From positions 22,074,154-22,138,153 of the forward strand of contig CM068552.1 in assembly GCA_035048495.1 (NCBI GenBank): a DNA stretch of 64,000 nt. The letters are read 5' to 3'. The stretch is from Euptelea pleiosperma. Lineage: Eukaryota; Streptophyta; Magnoliopsida; Ranunculales; Eupteleaceae. The translations under genes and the position numbers were made by a program. Under the pieces are notes generated by a model. It did not search any database. It worked only from the letters and a program-made list of their open reading frames with translations, and was not told the origin of the DNA. Below, piece by piece: positions 22,441 to 35,004 of the stretch (its first letter is position 1; every line of letters begins with the position of its first letter).

Positions 22441-22765
22441 TTGAATTTTTAAAAGGTGGGGAGACACCCTCGAATCTAGAGCTACGCTCTCGAAGTTTCT
22501 AAAAGGTGGGGAGACGCGCTCGAATTTTCTAAAAGGTGGGGAGACGCTCTCGAATATGAAGCTACACTATCAAAGTTTCTAAAAGGTAGGAAGACGCCCT
22601 TGAATCTGGAGCTATGCTCTCGAAGTTTCTAAAAGGTGGGGAGTCTCCCTCGAATCTGGAGCTACGCTATTGAATTATCAAAAGGTGGAGGGGACGCCAA
22701 CGAATCTAGAGCTATGCTCTCAAATTATCAAAAGGTGGGGGGACACCCACAAACTGGAGTAATTT
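22441..22765. repeat. Degenerate minisatellite
   Basis: About seven imperfect copies of a TCTAAAAGGTGGGGAGACGC-like core alternate with CTCGAATCTGGAGCTACGCT-like sequence, with a period of roughly 35-60 bp. It starts directly after the 22285-22436 repeat end. It has no coding frame. Confidence 0.7.
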
Positions 22766-22769
22766 TTTA

Positions 22770-24895
22770 AAATTGTCTAAATGATTGAATAACACTTAAA
22801 CATTTCATTCAAACTTATGACAAGTGGGTTATACACATGCAACAACTTGGGATGAAGAAACGCACACAATCAACAATATTCAGTTTAATTACAACATGGA
22901 GAAATGTCCCAATCATCACTCAATTTTATTTTTGAAGCACATTTGGGTTAGTCCAAAGACCATGGAGCCATTTAGGGTATATCCTTATCTCAATTTTATA
23001 TAAAGATGTGATCCAGTAAAAGGCATGTGGTAACACACAAAAGATAGAAAATTTTCATTGCTAATTCTGAACTCAAATTTCTCAGGCCCGTAATAATCAA
23101 GAATATGGATTCAGACTAAACAATTCGATAATCTAGCTCTTGCGTGGCTCCAAATTCTAAAAAGAATCATGTATATTTATATTCAAACAACCCCCAAAGG
23201 TATGTTTTGTGCATTCAACTATGATACACATCACTATATTCAAACTCACAAATCATTTTGAAAATATTATTAACATCACGAAGATTTAATGATAAACACT
23301 TATCTTCCTAATAAACTAGTTGAAAACATTTAAATTATTAGATCATTACACAAACATAATGCAAATTCCAATAAACTTAGGTGTGAACACAAGGAGATGT
23401 GATTACGAAACAAAATCGATATCGCATAGACATTTATAACAATGATTAAAATCAAAAGTAAATGATTTATTTTAGAAATTGAAAAGGTAATGTCCAACTA
23501 AGAAAGGAAATACATGTAATTTTCTCGAAACATAACGATAAAAATTCACTTTTGAGATAAAAATTAACTTTTGAGATAAAAAGTGGCATAAAGTTATACA
23601 AATTTGATTACTAACAATTAAAAATTAAACCATGAATCCAAAGGGTAAGGAAGCCTCCATTCCTAGATTACTTTTAAAAACTTCATTTTTGAAATTTTGG
23701 TAGGTGTTTTGAATCATTAGAGCTAAGCTTTAGAAAAAAGATAATTGGAATAAAATGTTTACTTTAAATAAGGAATTTTGGCCAAAATAAAAAAATGTGT
23801 AATTTATAGGCAAGAAGGTAGTTAATATTAAAATGATAGTTTTATCTTTGAAAATCTACTTTAATAATTTTGGTTTACAGGTCTCCATACTTTTCAAATA
23901 ATGTGTACGTCTTAGTTCATTGGCACGAGACAATGCTATGTATCCCCATGGTAGGGCAACCCCCAAGTTTAGATTTCTCATGGGTTTTGGCTAAAGGCTG
24001 GAAATTATGTTTTGAATCATGTAATCAAAATTTTCAAAGAATGGGCAGCCCCCAAGTTTTGATTCCCCATGGGTTTTGGCTAAAAGCTTAAAATTATGTT
24101 TGGAATTGTAGGTTACTAGATTTTCCAAAAAAAAAATAATAATAAATAAAAATAGCAGAATTTGTAATGACTTTCAAAATACATTTTTTTGAGCTAGATC
24201 TATGAGAAAATATATTGAAATAGGTGGCTAATTTTCTAGAGAAAATAATGTCTTTTGGTAGGTATAAGAATTAGAAAATCTAGATATGCAAATTTCATTG
24301 CCTTCAAACTAGGAGTCAATCATATAACAATAAAAAAAATTCAACAAAGAGGATCGATAATCAATGCATCATATTCTAAAATCATTTTCCTCAAAACTTT
24401 CGCGTAACTGATCATTTCGTAACAAAATCGTCATGCTTTGATTTGGTAATGGTAAAAAAATCCCAAATAAGAATGTAGACATGGACCCATGTAAGCAATC
24501 AGCTAATTGTGGGTGCATCCCGACATTGCCAACTGTTTTTTGATGTGTACATTTTTTTTAGACAACAAACATGATTTAGTTTTAAATGTTTCTTGTTAAC
24601 ATGTTATCAATGTGCCTTAATGGACTGATTATGATGCTTCTTCTTAGTGTTCTTTTATAGGTTAACACATGCAAAGATGATACTTTTAAATAGATTTATT
24701 ATGTACTTTTATCCACATACGGTATATCTTTTAAGCTAAAGTGAGAATATTTAATCCATTCCGATCATCTATTTCTATTAGAGACACATTCCCGATGTAG
24801 CACACATAATTTAGTTCAAAGAGGATATTACAAACATAATGTAGTCTACAAATTTTCCCTCTCATGTTTAAGAATTCACCAAGTTGAAAGGACCA
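22770..24895. other. AT-rich non-coding region with one 89-bp direct duplication
   Basis: No gene was recognised. A GGGCA-CCCCCAAGTTT stretch plus CATGGGTTTTGGCTAAA is found at 23954-24010 and again at 24043-24100, offset by 89 bases. This is a local tandem duplication with several mismatches. Confidence 0.45.
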
Positions 24896-24989
24896 AATTT
24901 AATGATTGAACCCGTCTCTTGGGAGGATTCGATGGAGCAAGGAACAAGGAATACATGGGTCGTGCAGTGGTGCTATATTGTTATGGGCT

Positions 24990-25270
24990 TTTTGGAACAC
25001 CCAAAAGATTGTTAAGGTTGGTTCTCTCGAGCTGTCACATTGGGAAGCTTTTGGGCCCAAAGAACCATCAATAGTCTTGATTCGAAGAAACTTTGGCTCC
25101 CTCTCTTTTTAGTTCTTTTTAGTTCCCTTTTTGTGGGATTGTGAGTGTGATAGTGAGCATTATAATAGATTGCAACATTGATGATGGTGATAACATGAGG
25201 GATTTTCTTTTCTATTTGGAGTTTGAATCCATTTCCTAATGGTAGTCCATGATTACTAATAAAATGGGCT
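24990..25270. repeat. Partial duplicate of the LINE 3' tail and its flank
   Basis: Sequence around 25080-25270 (CTCTCTTTTTAG, GGGATTGTGAGTG, ATGAGGGATTTTCTTT, TTTGAATCCATTTCCTAATG) parallels 21340-21510 at the LINE tail and beyond. The duplicated part therefore includes non-LINE flanking sequence. Confidence 0.55.
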
Positions 25271-25279
25271 GGAAGTCTT

Positions 25280-26570
25280 CTAGATCTTCTATGTAAGATG
25301 ATCAAAAGTGGGGTCAACGAGTCTCTCATTTTCTTCCGGATTCTCTACTGTTTTCTTACCCTAGATGGAACCTAGAAGGCCCGCCTAAGGCAGGCATGCA
25401 GCCTTGCTCATACATGAATCCTCCCGGATTAGTTAACATTAATGTTTCCATTGTTGCATAGAGGTTTGGGTTACAGGATTAGAAGAAGAAGGTTGATGCA
25501 TCCATGTTAACACAAGTCACATTAGGAAACAATTGTGTAAAAAGACTTAGATATCAATGTGTTGAAGTATGTAAAAAGAAGTGCAAATGTTCTCAAATGG
25601 CAAGTCCAACTCCAATAAAATTTAGGCAGAGTTTTGACTTAGGTAAATGAGAAAAGAATCCATCTCAAAAAATCACCCAAGGTCCTATTTATAGAATTCC
25701 CTGGGGGAGGGGGCATGCACGTGTCAAATGCTCTCCCTCACTGTACATGAATAAAAACATAAAATTACACCAAAATACAACTAAATTCCTACAAATAAAG
25801 ACATACGGTTGTGTAGCTCCTTGGCCTACACAATTGTGGAGGAAAAATCCTAGATCTTAGCCTGCACAATCCCCGAGGAATCGAATGCACACCTTCGGAT
25901 TGAGCCAACAAGCCTGTCTGGTCGGATACCTAAAAAAATAGATGTTTTGGAATATAGATGAGCTTTCCGTTGGCTTGTACTTCTTCTTTGAGATAATGTC
26001 AGCGGCGTCTGTCCTCTAATCTTTAAAAGCTGCTCATAGGGCGGGAGGTGTACCTGTGGATAATACTTCGATGCTCAAATTAGTCACGGACCAAGAGAGG
26101 TTTTCGTCTCCTTGTGTAGCTCACCGGAGAGTTAATGATGGGAGCCCGTGCAATCGCCGATTTCCTCCTGTAAATCGAAAATGCGGTCAAGTCCAATCCT
26201 TCTATCTTGGTATCATAATCTTTTCTTCACTCATCCCCTTTCTTCATCAGATGGTCATCCTTTTTATAGGACTCCCCATGAGGAGCGTATAGCTTCTCGG
26301 GAGCACATAACCATCTTCTTGATAATGGTTTTCTGTTAGTCTCCCGTTGTTCGCGGAGCGTTCAAGATAGCCATTTTCTTGAGATAACAACTTGTGAGTG
26401 AGATTATATTTTAGCCCTTTTCGGACTTGGATTCTTGATCATTCAAGCAATCTTTAGAAAGTTAGCCGTCTTGTGTAGCCAGCTTGTGTTTGATAGGTGG
26501 ATATCGCATACGCCCTTTATAAGGATTTATACCATGTGTATCCCCCCCGACTAGATTTATCCCATATGTA
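25280..26570. other. Non-coding host sequence left of the composite retrotransposon
   Basis: It contains one ATACGGTTGTGTAGCTCC motif with a facing CTACACAATTGTGG at about 25802-25838. A minus-strand TATAAATAGG lies near 25690. Both are features of the hairpin-array family. No gene was identified. Confidence 0.4.
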
Positions 26571-26575
26571 CGGTC

Positions 26576-28286
26576 TGAAATAACCACCGGTCCGTTCTCT
26601 TTAATCCAATATACCTAGAAAGGGAGTTGATTAGGTATTTAAAGTTAATTAAACCTAAACAGTTTTACTAGTCTATGGTAGGAGAGAAAATCGCATGCCT
26701 TAATTGTTTGATAAAAGATTATCACAACCGATTCAAATCGAATATACCTCTGTGGTATATTTTCTTTTCGTCGTTTGTTCTAATCAATATGAATAGCGGA
26801 ATACAAACAAACAATCGCACAAGACAAGAGATTTTTATGTGGAAACCTCAGCCAAGGAAAAACCACGGGACCACGTCTAGACGAAAAGTATCACTAACTG
26901 AAAAGTTAAACGAAACAAAGGTTACCTACGCAGCACCGTTGCAAATACAGCTTCTGACCTTAGCCAAGGCCTACTGCCGATGTGTCTACATCCTCTGAAT
27001 CAACGCTATGAATCCACATGCACCCTTCCAGCTAAGAAGCCTTGTCCACCATTTCAGTTTGGTACACCCCAAACCTACCATCGATCGGCTGCTCCGATCT
27101 TAATTCTCAACACTCCAGCCTTTGCCGAAAGTGAATGATTCAGTACACCTTGAACCCTAGGTTGCTTAAAGGTGTTGAGTCACACTGGTACACTCAGGCT
27201 ACTAGGTCGAATATCTAAGTAGAAGACTTAAGCTGATGAATGGATCAAGCACTTAGCTTTGATTAAGAAGAAGAACAAGCTCACAAGATGTGAATGAGAA
27301 ACAATCTTATTGCTCTTCGAAAGGACATTCTAATAAATAAACTTTTTTTTCTCTCTCTTGAAGTATAGAGTCACTCTGTGTGTATTTAGAGAAGGTATAG
27401 AATGGTTGTATTTATAGAATTTGTGACCTTGAGTCGTGTAGAACGTGGGAGAGTGGAACCAAGAAATTTGGATTTGAGAAAGATTGAGATCGTGCTAAGT
27501 CCAATCGATTGGGTATTAGTGTCCAATCGATTGGCCTCAATAAAGTTCTTATTCCGTAGGCTCCAATCGATTTCATAGAGGTCTCCGATCGATTAGCCTC
27601 AAATAAGTTTCTGTCCCAAAGCATCCAATCGATTTCATAGAGGTCTCCAATCGATTGGACTATGATCATGTTCTGTCTCACAGACTCCAATTGATTTTAC
27701 GAGTGTGTTCAATCAATTGGGCATTGATCATGTTCTGCCTCGTAGCCTCTAATCGATTTCACAGAGTCTCCAATCGATTGTGCATTAATCATGTTCTGCT
27801 TCGTAGCTTCCAGTCGATTTCACAGAGTCTCCAATCGATTGTGCATTAATCATGTTCTGCTTCGTAGCTTCCAGTCGATTTCACAGAGTCTTCCAATCGA
27901 TTGGGCAATGTCCAATCGATTGGACAAGTTCCAATCGATCGGACTCTCCCATTAGTCAAACCATTTGACTCAGACTCGGATCTGTCCTATTACTAGGTTT
28001 GACCATTATATTTTATTTATTTTAAACCTATTCCTATGGCCACTAAGTCACTTACCTTCCTAAGCGAGGGTACACGATTTATAACTGACAAATGGGTAGT
28101 TCTCAGATGACTCCTGTCGTCAACCGTCTGATTCTTGCTGTCTCTGTCTTCTAGTCTTCAAGTAGTTGGCGAAAATTGCGTACCACGACATCTTCACACT
28201 ACATTGGTGCTCGTAGGAACGGTTACAAGAATATTTTTATGTCAAACGAAATCTTTGCCAAATTGAATATGAAAATATTTCTTACA
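26576..28286 (-). repeat. Left (3') LTR of the composite, 1711 bp
   Basis: On the plus strand it runs from TGAAATAACC to CCTTACA-like TTCTTACA (TG...CA). It holds a run of CCAATCGATTGG palindromes and half-sites at about 27500-27940, spaced some 25-65 bp and alternating with TTCACAGAG-type spacers. A minus-strand TATAAATA-like box lies near 27411. It is the longest LTR of this family here. Confidence 0.85.
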
Positions 28287-28660
28287 ATCTCCCCCTTTGG
28301 CAATTCTGTGATAAAAAATATTTAATCATATAAAAGATAAACAAAAATTAATTACAATCCCACCCTCTTACATGATTCACTCACTATCTCACACTCTCTT
28401 GGAGATAATTGAACAAATAATAGAATAGCTTTTGATCTGTTCCCTACAGAATCTACCAACAATCTATACCGTGTAATATCATTGGTAATCAATAAATCAT
28501 TAAAATATAGTGAGTTAATTATGCACATCACAAGTAGAGAAATTGAAAAATAATGCAAATAATTTTTCTCCCATTTAATTTTTCTCCCCTTATCTCATGC
28601 AACTACTCAATTTTACCTCTATGATTTTCTCTCCCCCTTTTTGTCACAGATTGACAAAGG
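28287..28660 (-). other. Polypurine tracts typical of Sireviruses
   Basis: Directly inside the LTR the minus strand reads GCCAAAGGGGGAGAT. A second tract lies near 28631-28648, reading GTGACAAAAAGGGGGAGAG. Several such tracts near the 3' LTR are a known Sirevirus signature. They prime plus-strand DNA synthesis. Confidence 0.75.
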
Positions 28661-28940
28661 TACATAAATATAAGTAGATAATAAGCATGTAATGGATATT
28701 ATCATGAAAAACAAGTGCATAGATATATATATCAAAACAAAGTACAAACTGGTTTATACCCTGTAACATATAAGCAAATAAACACGACCAGAGTATAACC
28801 ATACAACAATTGAGTTTATCTGTGTATAATAATATGTCAAAGATATAGAACACTAGATAACTCTCAAGAAGTCTCTCTCTAGGAGACTAGGCCGATGGGC
28901 CAATACCATCCTGCTGATCCGGACCATGAAATGGTGGATG

Positions 28941-30314
28941 CTATCCAAAACCCATCATGGTGAACTGATACTCCATATATCGTTGCATATCTGATAGGGA
29001 GCCCATAATCCTCTTCTGACCATCCTCTAAGCGTCTAAAGCTCTGAGAAGTCCGCTCCTCATGAGAGCTGAGTCGCTGGTCGAATCTTACCATCTGATGA
29101 TGAAGAGACTCAAAAGAGTAAGGTGTAGGCATCTCTAGAGGCTGGACAAAAGATGGATGTGGCTCTAAAGGATGCATCTCAGTATTTGTCTGCTGGGCGC
29201 CTAGTTCAAAATCATCTCTCAAGTCATCATAAAAAAGATCATCAAAGTTCGGAGGAACTTCTGTCACTCTCTGAACCTGAGATATGTTCTTCCTGATCGT
29301 GGAAGGTCCAATGGGCCCTATGGGAGAGCAAACCTCCTCAATAGATAAAATCAGTACATCCAAGTGTAGAAGGATAGAGCTCACCAACAGAGGAAATGGA
29401 AGACACAGATGATTAGCCAACTGGCTACCCGCTCTAACCATGGCTCTAAACATGAACCTAAGGAGATCAATAACAAACCCAGTACCCAGATGATACAAAA
29501 GCTATAGACGATCAATGTTCACCTGTGCCCCACGCCCAGGGGGATCAATGTTGTACCCACAGATGAGGTGCAACAACCGATACTCAGGTAGAAGAGATGT
29601 AAGTGGAATAAAAGTACTCCAATCAAATGACTGTCCAGTGAGAGTCTCAGTCAAGATGGCTCTGTCAGTCGTCAACACACGAGTCCTGGGAAGGTACTCA
29701 TGTAGAGTAGAAGGACAAGGTATGCCCAACAAAGTAGAAATCAGATCAGGGGTAATAGTCAGGTGAGTCCCAGAGACGTAAGTCTCAAACGATAGCTCAC
29801 TTTGGACATCACACTGAATAGAATGCATGTTGGCATAAAATAGTTTAACCAAGACAGGGTAAAATGGAATGTTCAGATGAGTAACATGAATCCACTCACG
29901 AGATAAGAAAATAGAATGAACCGCAGAACCCATAATAGTGCCAAATTCAACTACTCTCTCAGTAGTGAATTTGCGAACAGTGAAATACTCAAAACGATCC
30001 CTAGTTGAATCGGAAAGAAACGAGGAAATGAGAGCACTCACCGAAGGAATCTCTGTATGTCCAAAACGACCCCGGGAATGAGCTCTCCTAGAGCCTCGAG
30101 AGGATTCGCCCCATTCGAAACGACGAGAACCACCAAGTATACCACCTCGTTTCGTGCGAGATTGGGTCCGTGGTACAAAGAGTTCCTCTTCTTCACTCTC
30201 CACATCAGAGACCACAATCGCTCTTCTACGACGAGGATTTGTCGCCATAAGAACCAGAAAAGGAAGAAAATACCAAAAATTCTCCATTTTCACACAAAAA
30301 ACCCCAAATACCAA
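28941..30314 (-). pseudogene. Envelope-like / plant transposon protein (PTP) ORF with one in-frame stop
   Basis: One frame of about 457 codons is interrupted only by TAG at 29499-29501. It starts with a hydrophobic segment (NFWYFLPFLVLM), then a basic/acidic linker (RRRRA, VESEEEE). A globular part contains LVKLFYANMHSIQCD and ITPDLISTLLGIP, the pattern of the Pfam putative-plant-transposon-protein domain found in Sirevirus third ORFs. The C-terminal part has a long helix (VRFDQRLSSHEERTSQSFRR). Such ORFs lie after pol in Sireviruses and are often called envelope-like, with no proven function. Here it follows gag after about 1.4 kb of non-coding sequence. The start could be the upstream Met or the later MATNPRRRR Met near 30248. 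Confidence 0.75.
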
Positions 30315-30429
30315 CGAAGAAGATGAAGTTGAAAACCGAAGAAATTGAAAGAATCACTCCTCAAAACAGAATGGGAACAGTCGATCGAGCACCTACGATC
30401 GATTGGGAGAAATCTGGGAGGCGATTGGA

Positions 30430-31779
30430 TTGATTAGGGTTGAAAATGACCCATTTTGGGTTTTATAAAAATGAATGCCGCACTGTCCAATCGATTGGAT
30501 TAGTGGCCAGTCGATTGGAGCAAAGCCGATTGATTGGGCCGTACTCTCCAATCAATTGGAGATGTCCGATCGATTGGTCTGTAGAGTCCAATTGATTGGA
30601 CTTTGGCTCATATTTTTTTTTAATTTTTAAAACCAATAGGCTCATTCTCTAAAATCTCTAATAAAATCTTTTCAAACCAAATCTCACTTTTAAATGGCTT
30701 AAGAAAAGATAATAAACCAAGATAATATTCAAAAAAAATGTTATAATTTAATTTATGAATCAATCTTGATAGGCACTAAACACTGAGTCTATTTAAGAAA
30801 AATAACTAATACTTTAGTTTAATCTTTTGCTTCATCAGAAATATCAACTCTTTTAGACATTAGAGCAAGTCACATATCACTAGTAATCAAAGATTCAAAT
30901 ATCAACAGTAATAGCATCAAGTGTAAGTGATCTGATTTTATCTGTGGTACCGGATAAATTTCAGTAATAATTTCTCATAAAAATTAGAATCTGGAGGTAT
31001 CCTATATCCGATCATAAAATCCTCATTAGAGTTATTAAGGGTTCTCACATACACTCATGTATACGGGTATTTGCTGATGGATAAGAATTTTTTTAGCAAA
31101 TTGGCTATCTTTTACACAATTTTTATTCACTTTGAATATATGTAGCTTTCACTTTCCATGTACGTAGCCCTTTTTTGCAGCAATAAGAATTAGATTTTAC
31201 TTTCAAATAGGGCCATACAGATGGCTTTCACATTAATTTTTGGAGATAGTTGTTTCTTTAGAACAATAACTCACATTGGGAGGCCAACAGTCGACTATAG
31301 TACAGTTTTAAAATCAACTGAAGGCAAGAACACTACTAATTTGAAGTTATAGTCAATAGAGGTTTATTCCTAATTACAATAATACAAGATCTCACACCTC
31401 TATCAAATCCATTCCCACAGTAATAATCAGTGTACATGTGAAAAGTATGAGATATACTGTTTCAATAATCCAGTTATGTACACTAGTAAAATTGACCAAT
31501 CATAATAATTAAAAGATATAATACTGAGATTAGCAAAATTTTACTAATAGAGTTAAGTTCTTGTTCTTTGAATGTTTTCAAAAATTACTGCTCATCAGAA
31601 TCGTATATTTAAATAATGATTTTAACATTCTTCTGAACAATGGATCTTTTGATTTTCTGAAAAATTTTTAATTTTTTATTCTTCAAAACAAAGCAAAATA
31701 AAAAGAAAACAAAAGAAAAACAAATATCCCTCTACAAATAATAAGAATGGAATATACGTAGGGATAGTGAGCACATTGC
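30430..31779 (-). other. Non-coding internal region between gag and envelope-like ORF
   Basis: It includes a second cluster of CCAATCGATTGG motifs at 30475-30600, just upstream of the envelope-like ORF. The rest is AT-rich with no coding pattern. In an autonomous Sirevirus this place would hold about 3-4 kb of pol. None is detectable. Confidence 0.6.
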
Positions 31780-33400
31780 TCAGAGATAGGACACTTTCGA
31801 ATAGTTCTCCTTCAGAGAATCTTTTCTAACCCACACATATGTAATTTTAGTGGATAGACTGATTATCTTAGGATCTCTCCGCTTCTGAGTTATAGAACTT
31901 TGATGATGTTTGAATTTCTCAAGAGACTCAATCTCCTTGATTAATTTTCTAGACCTTTCTAGTAGGTCTTTTATTTTCTTAGATAGCACATCCAATTTAT
32001 TTATTTCATAATGTGTCTTCATAGGAAATCCTTGACTCTTCACATTCTAAGTTGAGTTCACATCTTTCTCTAGATAATTTTGATGTTCTCTTCTCAGTTT
32101 ATGACAGTCTCTAATCACATGACCCAAATTTTTGCAGTACGTACAATGACGATTGCTTTTGACAACTTTAATTTGGTCATTGATCTGAGTGGTAATAGTT
32201 TGAGTCTTAACAAAAGTTGTCTTGGAAGAAGACCATTTGTCTTGATTTTATATGTAACCCAAACCTTGTTTGTCTCCTTAAACTTTTCCCACACGTAGAA
32301 TCTCATCAAGCTTTGCAGAGTTAGATGAGAATCCTGACACATCTCTTTTAGATTTAAGAAGCTTTTTTTCTAGGGATCCCTTATGTGTCATACAAGTTTA
32401 GAATTCATATTTCAGTGACTTGCTCCTTTTTAACAGATACTCATTCTCTTGTTCTAAACCAATAATCAACACATTTAATTTTTCAGTATCAATCAATAAG
32501 GCAACATTTTAAGAGTCAAGACATTTAACTCTGTTAGATAGAACTTTATTTGCCTTAATGAATTTTATCGATTCCTCGTACAGTTCTTTCACACCAACTG
32601 TCGAGTCATCCGAGTCCCCATTGTAAAAGTCTTTTAAACTCTCATCATCACTTTTCTTGGATTCTCCATGAGATCCATAGGGACTAATGAAACGAGCAAC
32701 AAAAGCTGTAGACTTATCAGTCTTTTCATTGCTATCTGAATTATCAGAATGATCCTCTGATTCTTCATCCCAAGTGGCATTGAATGCTTTTGCCTTGCCT
32801 TTATATTCTTCTTTGTTAGGACAAACATTAACAAAGTGACCAAAACCCTTACATTTGAAACATTGAGATTCGCTTAAGCGGCTTTCCATAGGGGTTCTTT
32901 CACTTCTGCTACCTCTCTCATGAGGTTTGGTATGTTCTTTGGATTTATCAAAAGTTTTATTCTTCTTAAATCTATCATTTTTAGAATGGAAAAACTTTTT
33001 GAACTTTTTAACAAATAATGCAATTTTAACTTCAGAGTCAACATCTGACTCTTAGTCCTGAGCTTCATAAACTTTAAGGGTTAAACCCTTTGATTTCTTT
33101 GGCTGTCTCAAATTCATCTCATAAATTTGTAGAGACCCGACCAGCTCATCAATTTTGAGAGAGTCAATATCTTTGCTCTCCTCAATAGCTGTTATCTTAA
33201 CTTGAAACCTATCAAGTAAGGATCTTAGGATTTTCTGAACTACTTTGGGTTTAGGAATGATTTCACCCAAGTTGTGTGTAGAATTCACTATATCATTGAG
33301 TTGAGCAGAAAACTCAGTGAATGTGTCATTCTCCTCCATCCTCATGGATTCGAACGTAGTGGTCAGCATTTGTAGTTTAGAGATCTTGACTGCTGACATT
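31780..33400 (-). pseudogene. Gag, C-terminal part, of the composite element
   Basis: It continues gag from 38782 after the nested insertion. It shows SKLQMLTTTFESMRMEEN, LNDIVNSTHNLGE, a CCHC knuckle CFKCKGFGHFVNVC near 32850, a coiled-coil (ELYEESIKFIKANK) and the end VWVRKDS near 31810. Stops and shifts separate the parts. The text following the WVRK end matches that after 13126, so both copies share the same pol-less structure. Confidence 0.78.
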
Positions 33401-33405
33401 CCTTC

Positions 33406-34915
33406 TGTAAGGAACATTTTCATATTCAATTTGGCAAAGATTCTGTTTAACATAAAAATATTTTTGTAACCGTTCCTACGAGCACCAGTGTAGTGTGGAG
33501 ATGTCGTGGTACGCATACTTCACCGATTACTTGAAGACTAGAAGATAGAGATAGCAAGAATCAGACGGTTGACAACAAGAGTCATCTGAGTAATTGCCCA
33601 TTTGTCAGTTAAAGATCGTGTACGCTCGATTAGGAAGGTAAGTGACTTAGTGGCCATAGAAATAGGTTTAAAATGAATAAAATAATGGTTAAACCTAGTC
33701 ATTGGACAGACCCTGAGTCTGAGTCAAAGATATTGATTATTGGGAGAGTCCGATCAATTGGAACTTATCCAATCGATTGGAGAACTCTATGTAATCGATT
33801 GGAAGCTACGAGGCAGAAATTTATTTCAGCCCAATCGATTGGAGCTTTCAGGACAGAAACTTATTTGAGTCAAATCGATTAGAGACCTATGTGTAATCGA
33901 TTGGAGCCTATGGAACATGAAATATATTGAGGCAAATAAATTGGACACTTATACCCAATCGATTGGACGTGGCCCAATCGATTGGACTTTGCATAAACTC
34001 AGTCTTTCTCAAATCCAAAATTCTTGGTTCTACTATCCCACGTTCAACATGACTCAGGGTCATGAATTTTATAAATACAATCCTTTGATACCTTCTCTAA
34101 ACACACACAGACATAGAGTGACTCAATCTTTCAAGAGAGAGAAGAAAATGTTTATTTATTAGAGTGTTCATTCGAAGAGCAATAAGTTTGTTTCTCATTC
34201 ACATCTTGTGAGCTTGTTCCTCTTCTTGATCAAAGCCAAATGCTTGATCCATCCCTCAGCTTAGGTCCATCTATTCGACTTAGTAGCCTGAGTGTACCAG
34301 TGTGACTCAACACCTTTTGAGCAACTTAAGGTTCAGGGTGTACTGAATCCTTCACCTTCTGCAAAGGCGAGAGTGTTGAGAATTAAGATCGGAGCAGTCG
34401 ATCGACGTAGGTTTGGGGTGTATCAAACTGAATAAGCGGACAAGGCTTCTTGGCTGGAAGGGCGCGTGTGGATTCGTAGCATTGATTTAGAGGACGTGGA
34501 CGCATCGGTAGTAGGCCTTGGCTAAGGTTGGAAGTTGTATTTGCAACGGTGCTGTGTAGGTAACCTTTGTTTCGTTTAACTTTTCAGTTAGTGATACTTT
34601 CCGTTTGGACGTGGTCCCATGGCTTTTTTCTTGGCTAAGGTTTCCACGTAAAAATCTCTTGCCTTGTGTGATTGTTTGTTTGTATTCTGCTATTTATCTT
34701 GATTAGACCAAACGACGAAAAGAAAATATACCATGGAGGTATATTCGATTTTAGTCGGTTGTGATAATCTTTTATCAAACAACTAAGGCATGCAATTTTG
34801 TATTCCTACCATAGACCAGTAAAACTGTGTAGGTATAATTAATTTTTAAATACCTAATCAACCCCCCTCCCTTCTAGGTATATTGGATTAAAGAGAATGG
34901 ACCGGTGTTATTTCA
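33406..34915 (+). repeat. 5' LTR of the nested element, 1510 bp
   Basis: It runs from TGTAAGGAACATTTTC to GTGTTATTTCA. CCAATCGATTGG motifs lie at about 33750-33990, followed by a TATAAATA box at 34070-34077, which fits U3 then promoter order. Confidence 0.85.
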
Positions 34916-34917
34916 AT

Positions 34918-34930
34918 TGGTATCAGAGCG
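34918..34930 (+). other. Primer-binding site of the nested element
   Basis: TGGTATCAGAGCG lies 2 bases after the LTR end. It is intact and complementary to initiator Met tRNA. Confidence 0.85.
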
Positions 34931-35004
34931 GGTTATTCTATAAAAGGTTTAATCACCTGAATTTAGATTATCGCAAAACCAGTTCATTCTTTTCATTTAT
35001 AAAG

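Noticed and set aside
27490..27960. Array of CCAATCGATTGG as a host regulatory cluster
   Set aside because: It recurs at the same position in every LTR of the family, so it belongs to the retrotransposon.
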